In this document: positions 52,637 to 61,900 of the stretch, piece by piece
Layout: the number at the start of each line of letters is the position of its first letter
Position numbering within the stretch: position 1 is the stretch's first letter
Source of the DNA: an uncultured Opitutia bacterium
GTDB taxonomy: Bacteria > Verrucomicrobiota > Verrucomicrobiia > Opitutales > UBA953
Reading direction: 5' to 3'
Length of the DNA stretch: 64,000 nucleotides
Assembly (NCBI GenBank): GCA_903840355.1
Contig: CAIMFJ010000008.1
Location: 225,164 to 289,163 of the forward strand
Program-made: the position numbers and the translations under genes
The notes under the pieces: generated by a model
Database searches by the model: none
Seen by the model: only the letters and a program-made list of their open reading frames with translations
Told to the model about the DNA's origin: nothing

Positions 52637-54403
52637 ATGAAGCCGGCCACCCTCCTATTCGTTGCCTCCCTCTGCCTAACAGTTTTTACCCGGGCCGACG
52701 ACTCCAAGCGTCCCAACGTTCTTTTCATCGCCATCGATGACCTCCGGCCTGAGCTCAGTTGCTACGGCAACCCCGTTATCCAGACCCCCAATTTCGATCG
52801 CCTCGCTCGACGCGGCCTCGTGTTCTACCATGCCTACTGCCAACAAGCGGTCTGTAGCCCTTCCCGCTCCTCGCTAATGACTGGCAAGCGCCCCGACGCC
52901 ACCCGGGTCTGGGATCTCGAGACGCACTTCCGTGTCGCCTTACCCAACGTTAAAACTATCGGGCAATTCTTTAAAGAAAATGGCTACTTCTCTCAAGGAA
53001 TGGGGAAAATTTTCCACGGTGGATTCAATGATGAAGCCACCTGGTCAACCCCCTGGATGACCCCGAAGGCCCCGACTTACGCCAAGAATTCAACCCCGGA
53101 TGATACAGGGAAGGAAGACGCTAAAGGCAAAGGCAAGGGACCCGCCTTTGAAGCTGGCGATGTACCCGACGACTTCTACACCGACGGCAAGACCGCTCGC
53201 TTGGCGGTACAAACTCTGAGCGAACTCAAAAAGAAGCACCAACCCTTCTTCCTCGCCGTCGGACTTTCCAAGCCACACCTACCTTTTGTCTCCCCCAAAA
53301 AATACTGGGACCTCTATGATCCTGCTAAAATTCCCGACACCGCCAGCCCATTTCCCATCGGGGCACCTGCGTATGTCGGCGACAACGACAGCGGCGAATT
53401 CCGATCCTACACTAACGTGCCGCCCAAAAACAAAAACCTCGCACGCACTCCGCTTCCGCCGACCTTTGCCGCGCAGGTCCGTCACGGCTATTACGCTGCT
53501 GTTAGTTACTCCGATGCCAATTTAGGCCTGCTATTGGATGCCCTCGAAAAGGAAGGTCTGGCGGAAAACACCGTCATCGTTGTCTGGGGTGACCACGGCT
53601 GGAAACTGGGCGACCACGAAGAATGGGGGAAACATACCAACTTTGAAGTCGATACACGCGCACCTCTCATCTTCAGCTTCCCGGGCCAAAAGAGTGCTGG
53701 GCAGAAAACCAATTCCATTGTGGAGTTTGTCGACATCTACCCCACCCTCGCCGATCTCTGTGGCCTACCTAAACCTGAGGTTGATGGCGTGAGCCTGCGC
53801 CCCGTGCTCGACAATCCTGCCGTCACCGTAAAGGAGGTTGCCATTAGTCAATACCCCAAACATGCGGGTTTGAATAAAAACGAGGGTACGAAAGTCGCCG
53901 CACGGCGCGATGTCATGGGCTACAGTATTCGCGATAATCGCTGGCGCCTAACTCTCTGGCGAAGCCTCGCTGATAACAAGATTGTGGACACGGAACTTTA
54001 CGACGAAGTCAATGCCCCGACCGAGCCAGAAAATTTGGCGAGTAAACCGGAAAACCAGGCCATCATCGAGCACCTCTCCAAATTCCTTCCACCCCCTATT
54101 CCCGCCGCTGACCCCAACGCCAAGAAAATCGCCAAGGGCAAAAAGAACCTCATCGATGTCGATGCCAAGAACCACGATGAAGACGTAACCGCCCCGACCA
54201 TCACCGAGCCGAAGCCCAACGCCACCAAAGATCGTGGTGCCATGTTCGATCGACGTGATGTCAATAAGGACGGCAAACTCTCCAAGGATGAGTTCATGGC
54301 TGGGCAAAAAGACCCCAAGCAAGCCGCCGAAAACTTTATCAAGTTCGATAAGGATCATGACGGTTTTCTCAGTCGCGAAGAATTCATCAACATGGGCAAA
54401 TAA
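52637..54403 (+). CDS. Secreted sulfatase with C-terminal EF-hands
   Basis: 588-aa type I sulfatase (iduronate-2-sulfatase-like). Signal MKPATLLFVASLCLTVFTRA; metal aspartates in LFIAIDDLRPELSC; the formylglycine motif CSPSR at residues 73-77; VVWGDHGWKLGDHEEWGKH in the C-terminal half. The C-terminal 60 residues hold two EF-hands (DVNKDGKLSKDEF, DKDHDGFLSREEF), an unusual calcium-binding addition. Start at the ATG 52637, just after AAGGAC. It lies between repeat cluster 1 and the esterase gene. Substrate unknown; it needs a formylglycine-generating enzyme not in this window. Confidence 0.9.
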   Translation: MKPATLLFVASLCLTVFTRADDSKRPNVLFIAIDDLRPELSCYGNPVIQTPNFDRLARRGLVFYHAYCQQAVCSPSRSSLMTGKRPDATRVWDLETHFRVALPNVKTIGQFFKENGYFSQGMGKIFHGGFNDEATWSTPWMTPKAPTYAKNSTPDDTGKEDAKGKGKGPAFEAGDVPDDFYTDGKTARLAVQTLSELKKKHQPFFLAVGLSKPHLPFVSPKKYWDLYDPAKIPDTASPFPIGAPAYVGDNDSGEFRSYTNVPPKNKNLARTPLPPTFAAQVRHGYYAAVSYSDANLGLLLDALEKEGLAENTVIVVWGDHGWKLGDHEEWGKHTNFEVDTRAPLIFSFPGQKSAGQKTNSIVEFVDIYPTLADLCGLPKPEVDGVSLRPVLDNPAVTVKEVAISQYPKHAGLNKNEGTKVAARRDVMGYSIRDNRWRLTLWRSLADNKIVDTELYDEVNAPTEPENLASKPENQAIIEHLSKFLPPPIPAADPNAKKIAKGKKNLIDVDAKNHDEDVTAPTITEPKPNATKDRGAMFDRRDVNKDGKLSKDEFMAGQKDPKQAAENFIKFDKDHDGFLSREEFINMGK

Positions 54404-54466
54404 GTCGGCGACCTTCGCCAGTTACTCAGGGATTGAAAGCGGGGAAGATATTCCTAACCTCAAGTT

Positions 54467-55657
54467 ATGAGACCCCCCCTTGGCCTATTGGTGTGCCTCA
54501 CTGCTTTCATCGCCACCGCCAAGCCGCTCAAGGTTTATGTTCTCGTAGGCCAATCTAACATGGAAGGCCATGCGAGAGTCGAAACCATTGATTATATCGG
54601 CGACGACCCCGCCACGGCACCACTGCTAAAACGCATGCTCGGACCCGACGGCAAACCAGCCACCGCCAAAAATGTTTGGATATCCTATTACACCGGGAGT
54701 GGTGAAAAAAATGGCGAAGGGTTCGGCAAGTTAACGACGGGCTATGGTTCACGGCCAGATCCGACCAAAGACGGCGGGAAAATTGGCCCTGAATACACTT
54801 TTGGGCTAGCGATGGATCGCGCCGACGATGGACCAGTCCTGCTCATCAAAGCCGCTTGGGGTGGCAAATCCTTGAACTACGATTTTCGTTCACCGAGTGC
54901 AGGTCCCTACCCACGCACTAAAACGGACCTTGAAAAAGACCATCATCCGCTGGCTGACGCGGGACATTATTACCGCCTCATGCTCGACCACGTCAAACAG
55001 GTGCTGGCGAATCCAGGACGGGTGTGTCCAGCTTATGATTCCAAGGAAGGCTATGAATTAGCGGGGTTCATCTGGTTGCAGGGTTTCAATGACTTGGTGG
55101 ATACTAATTTCTACCCCCGGCAGCCCAAGGGAGCTGGGACCAATCGATTCGCTCAGTATTCGGAATGTCTCACGGCATTTATCTCCGATGTCCGTAAAGA
55201 TCTCGGTGCTCCAAAGTTACCTTTCGTAATCGGAGTCTTAGGGGTCGGAGGCCTGAATCCTGGGAGCGAAGACACCTTGGCTTTCCGCGAAGCCATGGCT
55301 AAGCCAGCGTCTCTGCCCGCATTCAAAGACAACGTGCTGGCGGTCCAGACTGCACCGTTCTGGGATGAGAAACTCAGCGCCATCCAGAATAAAAAAGATC
55401 AAGTCCGCCAAATGGCTTACGAACTCAAGAACAAGGGCAAGCATTCGCCCAACGCCGATGGTAACATGACAGAGCAACAACAGAAAACTTATCTCAAGGA
55501 CTATGAAGCTAAGCTGATTTCACCCGAAGAGGCCGCTTTACTAAAGCGGGGCGCTTCCAATGGTGGCTATCATTACCTGGGCTGTGCTAAAACCTTTGCA
55601 CTGATGGGCGAAGCATTCGCCGACGCGGTTCGACAGATGCGAACGACGCAGAAATAA
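54467..55657 (+). CDS. Secreted GQSNM-motif carbohydrate esterase (sialate O-acetylesterase-like)
   Basis: 396-aa protein: signal peptide MRPPLGLLVCLTAFIATA, then VYVLVGQSNMEGHARVE with the nucleophile serine, KAAWGGKSLNYDF, and GFIWLQGFNDLVD. These are the sialate O-acetylesterase (SASA/DUF303) signatures. The family removes acetyl groups from sugars. It follows the sulfatase by 63 bp on the same strand, which suits a role in sulfated, acetylated glycan degradation. Confidence 0.87.
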   Translation: MRPPLGLLVCLTAFIATAKPLKVYVLVGQSNMEGHARVETIDYIGDDPATAPLLKRMLGPDGKPATAKNVWISYYTGSGEKNGEGFGKLTTGYGSRPDPTKDGGKIGPEYTFGLAMDRADDGPVLLIKAAWGGKSLNYDFRSPSAGPYPRTKTDLEKDHHPLADAGHYYRLMLDHVKQVLANPGRVCPAYDSKEGYELAGFIWLQGFNDLVDTNFYPRQPKGAGTNRFAQYSECLTAFISDVRKDLGAPKLPFVIGVLGVGGLNPGSEDTLAFREAMAKPASLPAFKDNVLAVQTAPFWDEKLSAIQNKKDQVRQMAYELKNKGKHSPNADGNMTEQQQKTYLKDYEAKLISPEEAALLKRGASNGGYHYLGCAKTFALMGEAFADAVRQMRTTQK

Positions 55658-55681
55658 ACCCCACCCACGCGCTTTGTGTTT

Positions 55682-55980
55682 GGTAGGGAGGCTGCTGCGT
55701 CAGCCTCCTCGCATTTTATGTCTCGGGTAGGGAGGCTACTGCGTTAGCCTCCTTGTTCGCCATGCCTCGGGTAGGGACGTGATTACCATCACGTCCGCTG
55801 GCAAAATCCGACGCCATACGTAATACGACCCAAAAAGGAACCCATCAACGTTGGTCGGCGCAAACGGACGACATGGTAATGTCGTCCCTACCTATCGACC
55901 CAAGGACGATGACGTCGCATCGTCCCTACCCAATGCATCGTCGCATTTAGGTAGGGAGGCTGCTGCGTCAGCCTCCTTAT
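55682..55980. repeat. REP-like hairpin cluster 2
   Basis: Intergenic, between the esterase and the convergent sulfatase. Type A at 55687-55708 and 55955-55976; type A' (stem GGAGGCTA, same loop) at 55731-55752; type B at 55775-55796; inverted B'' (stem GGACGACAT) at 55866-55887; type C at 55904-55925, with loop ACGTCG. This cluster holds the most complete order A-A'-B-linker-B''-C-A. No gene is seen. Confidence 0.92.
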
Positions 55981-55992
55981 GTTTTATAAATA

Positions 55993-57405
55993 TCAAAACC
56001 CTTTCTGGCCGGGCTTGGGCAACTTGACAGGAGGCTTCCATTCGGCTGGCTGGATTTTAGCTGCAGTGAGGGGATCATCATCGCCATCCGCTTTCATCTC
56101 GGCGGCTAATTTCGTCAGCATCTCCTTGATTCGCTCCGCCTGCTCTGGCGCACCCGAGAGATCTTTAGTCTCATAAGGATCAGCCTGAAGGTCGAAGAGC
56201 TGCGTGCGATCGACATGCGGATAGCGAATTAATTTCCAACGACCATCCGTCAGCGCCTTTTGCACGGACTTATAACCAAACATCAGGAACGGGCGCGCCG
56301 CCTGAGCTGGATCTCGCAACACTGACGTGAATTCGCGGCCTTGCGAATCTTTGGGTGCGGCGATTCCACAGAGCTTACCTAAAGTGGGCATGACATCGAA
56401 AAGATAACACATCGCATCCGTCCGGCGATCGGCCGCAATGCCAGGCCCAGCGAGGATGAGCGGCACGCGCAGAGAATGTTCATAGAGGCTCTGCTTGCCG
56501 ATGAGTCCGTGCGAGCCGCGGGCCACGCCGGAATCGGCTGAAAAGACGATAATCGTGTTGGCGGCATAAGGCGAGGCATCCACCACATCAAGAATCCGTC
56601 CAACCTGCATATCTAGAAAACTAATATAACGATAATATGCTGCGAGCATCGCCTTCACGGCGACCTCCGAACGAGGCCACGGCAATAACTGCTCATCACG
56701 CACCACCATTTCGCCGTTATCAAACGGGTGCTGAGGCAGAAAATTCGGCGACAAAGGGATAGTCGCGATGTCATACTTCACCGGGAAATCATCGGGTACG
56801 ATATGTGGGTCATGTGGACCGTCGAAAGCCAAGTAAGTGAAGAATGGCTTCGTGCCATCCTGCGAACGGAGAAACGCCAAGGTCTCATCCGTCGATTGTT
56901 CGCAGAGGTGCTTCGGCGAAATCTTTGGTGGCGTCAACTTACCGGAAGGTAGCATATCGCTGATAGGCGCCTTCATGGGATCAGCCATGCCGCCCACGAA
57001 AAGTGCCTTCGCCTGCTGGAAAGATTTTACAATCGACGGCGGTCCATTGTGCCATTTGCCAGCGGCAAAAGTCGTATACCCAGCCTCACCGAATGCATGA
57101 GGCCAGGTGACGTGCTTCATCAGACGCTCGTCGATTTGGGCCAACGAACGCCCAGAGAGTAACATCGCCCGCGAAGGCACACAGGTTGCGCCTTGATTAC
57201 CTCCTTGCATATAAGCTCGCGAGAAGGAGACCCCACGCTTGACGAGCCGATCGAGATTCGGGGTCTTAATGATGGGATTGCCAAGCGCTGCAATGGTATC
57301 GGCACGCTGATCGTCGGCAAAGATGAAGACCACATTGGGCGGAGGCACCGCCATGCCTATAAAAATGGCAAACAGGCAAATAAGATAGAGGCGGGGCAAA
57401 CTCAT
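55993..57405 (-). CDS. Secreted sulfatase
   Basis: 470-aa type I sulfatase. I start it at 57405 (MSLPRLYLICLFAIFIGMAV, a signal peptide); a longer frame to 57498 would translate repeat cluster 3. Metal motif VVFIFADDQRADT, formylglycine motif CVPSR at residues 75-79, GKWHNGP and FSADSGVARGSHGLIGKQS. It is oriented against the first sulfatase and esterase. The last codons abut cluster 2. Substrate unknown. Confidence 0.9.
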   Translation of the reverse strand: MSLPRLYLICLFAIFIGMAVPPPNVVFIFADDQRADTIAALGNPIIKTPNLDRLVKRGVSFSRAYMQGGNQGATCVPSRAMLLSGRSLAQIDERLMKHVTWPHAFGEAGYTTFAAGKWHNGPPSIVKSFQQAKALFVGGMADPMKAPISDMLPSGKLTPPKISPKHLCEQSTDETLAFLRSQDGTKPFFTYLAFDGPHDPHIVPDDFPVKYDIATIPLSPNFLPQHPFDNGEMVVRDEQLLPWPRSEVAVKAMLAAYYRYISFLDMQVGRILDVVDASPYAANTIIVFSADSGVARGSHGLIGKQSLYEHSLRVPLILAGPGIAADRRTDAMCYLFDVMPTLGKLCGIAAPKDSQGREFTSVLRDPAQAARPFLMFGYKSVQKALTDGRWKLIRYPHVDRTQLFDLQADPYETKDLSGAPEQAERIKEMLTKLAAEMKADGDDDPLTAAKIQPAEWKPPVKLPKPGQKGF

Positions 57406-57450
57406 GACCCTATCCAAACCACCTACCCATAGAAGACAATCCGGTAGAAA

Positions 57451-57690
57451 TGCCTCAGGCAGGGAGGCTGCTGGCTCGGGTAGGGATGGGATTACCATCC
57501 CATCCGCACATGGTGTCGGGTAGGGAGGCTACTGCGTTAGCCTCCTTGTTCGTCATGCCTCGGGTAGGGACGTGATTACCATCACGTCCGCTGGCAACGT
57601 CCGATGCCATACGTTATAGGATCCAAAAAGGAACCCATCACGTTATACCACAAAACAGACGACATGGTAATGTCGTCCCTACCTATCGCC
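57451..57690. repeat. REP-like hairpin cluster 3
   Basis: It contains a half-length type A (57461-57472), B' (stem GGATGGGAT, loop TACC) at 57484-57505, A' at 57524-57545, B at 57568-57589 and inverted B'' with one mismatch at 57657-57678. It lies upstream of the leftward sulfatase and beyond the Sel1 gene's stop. No gene is seen. Confidence 0.9.
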
Positions 57691-57698
57691 CCAACCTA

Positions 57699-58196
57699 TT
57701 ACTTGCCTTCTTTCTTGGCGGAGATTTGCGCCGCGATTTCCTTCTGTAATTCTTTGGCACGCTGCTGGGCTTTTAATCGGTCTTCGGAAGTCATCTCCGA
57801 CTCCAATATCTCGATTGATTTACGTGCTCCTGGATCCGTAGCGCCGTAAATCGATAAATAGGCATGGGCTTCAATGTTATCCTTAGGCACCCCACGACCC
57901 GTGTAATAACAAATCCCTAAATGAAATTGCGCGGAGGCGTTCCCCAGGAAAGCAGCCTTTCGCCACCACTTAATTCCCTCAGTCATATCCTTTGCCACCC
58001 CTTCACCGTAATAATAATATCTCCCCAACCAGAATTGAGAAGAAACATCGCCTTGTTCGGCTTTAACTTTAACGCGCTGAAACAGGTCGACCTCTTCGGG
58101 AGTCATCCCTGCGCCAGCACCCACCGGCGCGAAAACTAACATCATGCCAAACATCATCATCCAAGGCCGGAAGAAACTTAGGACCAAAGGTACCAT
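57699..58196 (-). CDS. Sel1-repeat protein
   Basis: 165-aa exported protein with an N-terminal hydrophobic stretch (MMMFGMMLVFAPVGAGAG) and two or three Sel1-like TPR repeats: SSQFWLGRYYYYGEGVAKD and SAQFHLGICYYTGRGVPKD. A charged helical C-terminus follows (about 130-165). Sel1 proteins mediate protein contacts. It is isolated between repeat clusters 3 and 4, so it may be a passenger of the island. Partner unknown. Confidence 0.82.
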   Translation of the reverse strand: MVPLVLSFFRPWMMMFGMMLVFAPVGAGAGMTPEEVDLFQRVKVKAEQGDVSSQFWLGRYYYYGEGVAKDMTEGIKWWRKAAFLGNASAQFHLGICYYTGRGVPKDNIEAHAYLSIYGATDPGARKSIEILESEMTSEDRLKAQQRAKELQKEIAAQISAKKEGK

Positions 58197-58262
58197 AACT
58201 TCTCCTATTAGATTCTAAGCACCGCTGACAAGTCATTGCGTCCTTCAGACTAGGTTACCTTA

Positions 58263-58490
58263 GGCAGAAAGGCTACTGCATCGGGTAGGGACGTGATTAC
58301 CATCACGTCCGCTGGCAGGATCCGACGTCATACGTATACCCGATCCAAAAAGGAACCCATCAACGTTCTACGTCGCAACGAACGCCATCAGAATGTCGTC
58401 CCTACCTAAGACCGACCCAAGGACGATGACGCAGCATCGTCCCTACCTCATGCCTCGGGTAGGGAGGCTGCTGCGTCAGCCTCCTTGCAT
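58263..58490. repeat. REP-like hairpin cluster 4
   Basis: B at 58289-58310, a decayed inverted copy near 58382-58402, inverted C at 58421-58442 and A at 58463-58484. A degraded A fragment starts the cluster at 58263. The rest of the 403-bp gap to the deacetylase gene (58491-58599) shows nothing else recognisable. Confidence 0.9.
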
Positions 58491-58599
58491 TTTCCAATCG
58501 ATTAGGCTCAGAGAGCCCCCACACTATGCATCGCTGCGAACCGATCCTCGTGAAAACTGGTCAACATCTCGGCCAACTGCGGCACGCCATTGATAAAAA

Positions 58600-59631
58600 A
58601 TGAAGTCTACCCACTTGGTCTTATTCCTGACCGCCGTCACGAAACTTCTAGCCGCAGAGAACGACGTACTCCACATCGCCAAATTCAAGGACGATCGCCA
58701 GGCGGCAGTCTCGCTCACGCTCGATGATGGGTTACGCAATCAGGACGAATTTGCCGTGCCGTTGCTCAATCAATACGGCATCAAGGCAACATTCTACGTT
58801 ATCCCTGGACTGACACCTGAAACCAACGAGGAGGCGGCGAAAAAGAAACCTGGCGACCACGGCGGCATGAGTTGGGTGCGCCTGAAGGAATTGGCGTCGC
58901 AGGGCCACGAGATTGCCAACCATACCTGGACCCATATCCCGCTCACTAAAATCAAGGACGGACAACGTATCGACTTAGAACCAGCGAAGCTGGACGCCGA
59001 AATTGGTAAGGCCTTCGCCGCCATCAAGGAGCGTATCGGCATCGCCCCCTTCACCTTCGCCACACCTGGCAACGCCATCAGCGACGGCGTGCGGGCCGTC
59101 GCGCACCAATACCATCCAGTCATTCGCGAGCATTGCGAACGCTTCGGCGCCTGGCCACCCACAAGTAAGGACTTCACGGCGGCGCAGGCCAATGCGATGG
59201 TCGACCGCTATCTCAAAAAAGGCGAGGCGCTCGTTTGGATGATGCATGCCGTCACCGAGGGCTACAATGCCTTCTCCAGTCCAGCCGTCTTAGAAGACCA
59301 CCTCAAATACCTCCGCGCTAAAGAGGATTCGCTCTGGATCGACACCTTCGCCCATGTCTCCTGTTACACAATGGAACGAAACGCCTCCAAGTTAACGGGG
59401 TCAGTTTCCGCCGAGCGCGCCGAATTCACCTTAGCCTGTTCGCTTGATGCTACCGTTTTCAAACAACCGTTGACCGTCGTAATCCCCGTTGAGCATGCCA
59501 TTGACGGCGAGGCGCATGACCAGCAAAGCGGCGAAAAACTACCCTGCGAAATCCGGCCCGACAAGATTCTCGTCCAAGTCCTTCCGACCGCCCGACCCAT
59601 CGAAGTCACCTGGCACCGCACCAAGAAATAA
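58600..59631 (+). CDS. Secreted polysaccharide deacetylase (NodB/CE4)
   Basis: 343-aa protein: signal peptide MKSTHLVLFLTAVTKLLA, CE4 motif 1 SLTLDDGLRNQDEF (with the metal aspartates) and motif 2 QGHEIANHTWTHIPL (His pair). The C-terminal 100 residues are a separate beta-rich region. It probably removes N- or O-acetyl groups from a polysaccharide. The start follows an AAAAA stretch, with no Shine-Dalgarno sequence. It is flanked by repeat clusters. Confidence 0.88.
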   Translation: MKSTHLVLFLTAVTKLLAAENDVLHIAKFKDDRQAAVSLTLDDGLRNQDEFAVPLLNQYGIKATFYVIPGLTPETNEEAAKKKPGDHGGMSWVRLKELASQGHEIANHTWTHIPLTKIKDGQRIDLEPAKLDAEIGKAFAAIKERIGIAPFTFATPGNAISDGVRAVAHQYHPVIREHCERFGAWPPTSKDFTAAQANAMVDRYLKKGEALVWMMHAVTEGYNAFSSPAVLEDHLKYLRAKEDSLWIDTFAHVSCYTMERNASKLTGSVSAERAEFTLACSLDATVFKQPLTVVIPVEHAIDGEAHDQQSGEKLPCEIRPDKILVQVLPTARPIEVTWHRTKK

Positions 59632-59639
59632 CCCCTCAT

Positions 59640-59880
59640 GCCTCGGGTAGGGAGGCTACTGGCTCGGGTAGGGATGGGATTACCATCCCATCCGCGCATT
59701 GCCTCGGGTAGGGAGGCTACTGCGTTAGCCTCCTTGTTCGTCATGTCTCGGGTAGGGACGTGATTACCATCACGTCCGCTGGCAACGTCCGACGCCATAC
59801 GTTATACGACCCAAAAAGGAACCCATCAACGTTGCTCGGCGCAAACGGACGATGACGCAACCCCGTCCCTACCCGATACA
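59640..59880. repeat. REP-like hairpin cluster 5
   Basis: A half A' fragment (59646-59662), B' at 59672-59693, A' at 59712-59733, B at 59756-59777 and a broken inverted copy at 59847-59868 in which pairing is lost. It fills most of the 332-bp gap between deacetylase and sulfatase. No gene is seen. Confidence 0.9.
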
Positions 59881-59963
59881 TCATTCCCACCGAATCCGCA
59901 TCCATCGTCCGACCCGCTTCCTGTTGATTTGCTTTGGCTCCGTTGGCCTTCTAAATTTTGTGC

Positions 59964-61898
59964 ATGCCCCGTACCCTCCTTGGCCTAATGGTCGGTCTGC
60001 TTCTGACCACTCTTACCGCCTCAGCCCAAGAAACTCCACCCAACATCGTCATCTTGCTGGCGGATGATTTAGGCATCAACGACTTGAGTTGCTATGGTCG
60101 TAAAGACCAACCGACGCCGAACCTCGACCAACTTGCTGCCACCGGTGCCCGCTTCACGCATGCGTACGCCGCGGCCTCCGTTTGCTCGGCCTCACGCGCC
60201 GCCCTCCTCACCGGACAAAATCCCGCTCGGCTCAAAATCACCACCTTCCTACCGGGACGACCCGACCGCGCTTCCCATCGAGTGCTAGGAGGCGCGCTCA
60301 ACGATCACCTACCTGATGGCGTGCAGACCCTCGCCCAAATGCTGAAATCCAAAGGCTACGCCACCGGAGCCGTCGGCAAATGGCACCTCGGCCTGCAAGG
60401 CCACTTACCCACCAACCACGGCTTCGATGAATATTTTCCGGGCAAAGCGAATCCGGGAGCCGAATCTCCTCTCGGCGGCAAAGGCGAACTCGGCCAAGCG
60501 AACCACGCCGTCGATTTTATCGCCCGACACCATGATAAACCCTTCTTTCTCTACCTCGCCTTCGATAATCCCCATATCCCTCTGGCGGCTCCCGCCCAAA
60601 GCATCGCTGCCAACGCCCAAGCATTTCATCCCACCTACGCCGCTTTAGTTGAATCGCTCGACGTCGCCTGTGGCCGCGTCCTCCAAGCCCTCGAAACCCA
60701 TGGGCTTTCAAAAAACACTTTGGTGATTTTTGCTTCTGACAACGGGGGCGTGCATGTATCCGAACTCAAAGAAAGCCCACCGACGTATAATGCTCCCTCG
60801 CGAGCTGGCAAAGGCTACCTTTACGAAGGCGGTCTACGCGTGCCACTGATTGTGCGTTTTCCGGAAAAAATCCCGGCATGCGAAATCAACGATCCAGTCG
60901 TGCTCGGCGATTTATGCCCCACCCTGTGTGCCTGGGCCAAAATTCCTGCTCCCACACCGCTCGACTTCCAAGACATCAGTCCCTTGCTCACTGGTTCCAA
61001 AACTGCCGCCGACGCTAAACCTCGGGCCTTTTATTGGCATCAACCGCATTACATGAATCAAGGCGGCAAGCCCGCGGCAGCGATACGCGAAGGAGACTGG
61101 AAACTCATCGAACAATACGAAGACGGCAGCTTGGAGTTATATAACCTCGCGCAAGATCCCGGCGAAACGAACGACCTTGCGGCCAGCGATCCCGCCCGCG
61201 TCGCGGCGATGCGTGGGAAGTTAGAAGCCTGGCGACGCAGCGTCGGAGCCGAACCCGTCAAAGCCAACCCCAACTTCAGTCGTGCCCTCTGGGAAAACTG
61301 CTTTGTCGCCATCGACACCTCGAAACTCAAAGCCTTACCCACCTCTGAAGCCATGCGCCCGATGCTCGTGAGTTGGCATCAAGCGATGCAAAATGCCGTG
61401 AAGGACGGACCTAATCCATTAATCTTCCTCGAAGCGCGCGACGCCCAAGTAAAAGCCACCAAGTTAAGGTACGAGGACCCACCACAAAAAGACACTTTAG
61501 GATTTTGGGTGAACGCCGATGACACCGCCTCGTGGAATTTCAAAGCCCCTTTAGCGGGCAAGTATCGTGTCACCGTACTTCAAGGCTGTGGCAAAGATAA
61601 TGGCGGGTCGCTCGTGGCAATTGAAGCAGGTGCGAGTAAGTGTGAGTTCACCGTTCAAGAAACCGGACACTTCCAACGCTTCGTTCCACGGGAGATTGGT
61701 CAAATTGAACTCGTCGCGGGCGACAACACCCTCACCGTGCGTCCGCTCAAGAAGGCCAAAGCCGCGGTCATGGATCTCCGCCGCATCATCCTAGAGCGCC
61801 TGGATCAATCAGGCCCGCTGCGCAGTGCCTTCCTCCAGCCCAAGAGTTTCCAAGCCATCAACCTCCTCGCCCTCATCCCCTACCCCGAAACCGAATAA
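59964..61898 (+). CDS. Secreted sulfatase with C-terminal binding-like module
   Basis: 644-aa type I sulfatase: signal MPRTLLGLMVGLLLTTLTASA; metal motif IVILLADDLGINDLSCYG; formylglycine motif CSASR at residues 74-78 (Ala variant); GKWHLGLQGHLPTNHGFDEYF; FASDNGGVH. The last 150 residues hold a beta-sandwich region resembling carbohydrate-binding modules (FWVNADDTASWNFKAPLAG, then a GHFQRFVPREIG strand). The start is the ATG at 59964; an upstream TTG is not preferred. Arylsulfatase-like; the substrate is unknown. Confidence 0.9.
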   Translation: MPRTLLGLMVGLLLTTLTASAQETPPNIVILLADDLGINDLSCYGRKDQPTPNLDQLAATGARFTHAYAAASVCSASRAALLTGQNPARLKITTFLPGRPDRASHRVLGGALNDHLPDGVQTLAQMLKSKGYATGAVGKWHLGLQGHLPTNHGFDEYFPGKANPGAESPLGGKGELGQANHAVDFIARHHDKPFFLYLAFDNPHIPLAAPAQSIAANAQAFHPTYAALVESLDVACGRVLQALETHGLSKNTLVIFASDNGGVHVSELKESPPTYNAPSRAGKGYLYEGGLRVPLIVRFPEKIPACEINDPVVLGDLCPTLCAWAKIPAPTPLDFQDISPLLTGSKTAADAKPRAFYWHQPHYMNQGGKPAAAIREGDWKLIEQYEDGSLELYNLAQDPGETNDLAASDPARVAAMRGKLEAWRRSVGAEPVKANPNFSRALWENCFVAIDTSKLKALPTSEAMRPMLVSWHQAMQNAVKDGPNPLIFLEARDAQVKATKLRYEDPPQKDTLGFWVNADDTASWNFKAPLAGKYRVTVLQGCGKDNGGSLVAIEAGASKCEFTVQETGHFQRFVPREIGQIELVAGDNTLTVRPLKKAKAAVMDLRRIILERLDQSGPLRSAFLQPKSFQAINLLALIPYPETE

Positions 61899-61900
61899 AC

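Noticed and set aside
57406..57498. N-terminal extension of the sulfatase to 57498
   Set aside because: The added residues translate hairpins of cluster 3 and precede a good signal peptide.
59364..59798. Leftward frame over the deacetylase end and cluster 5
   Set aside because: Half is antisense to a convincing CE4 gene and half is repeat translation.
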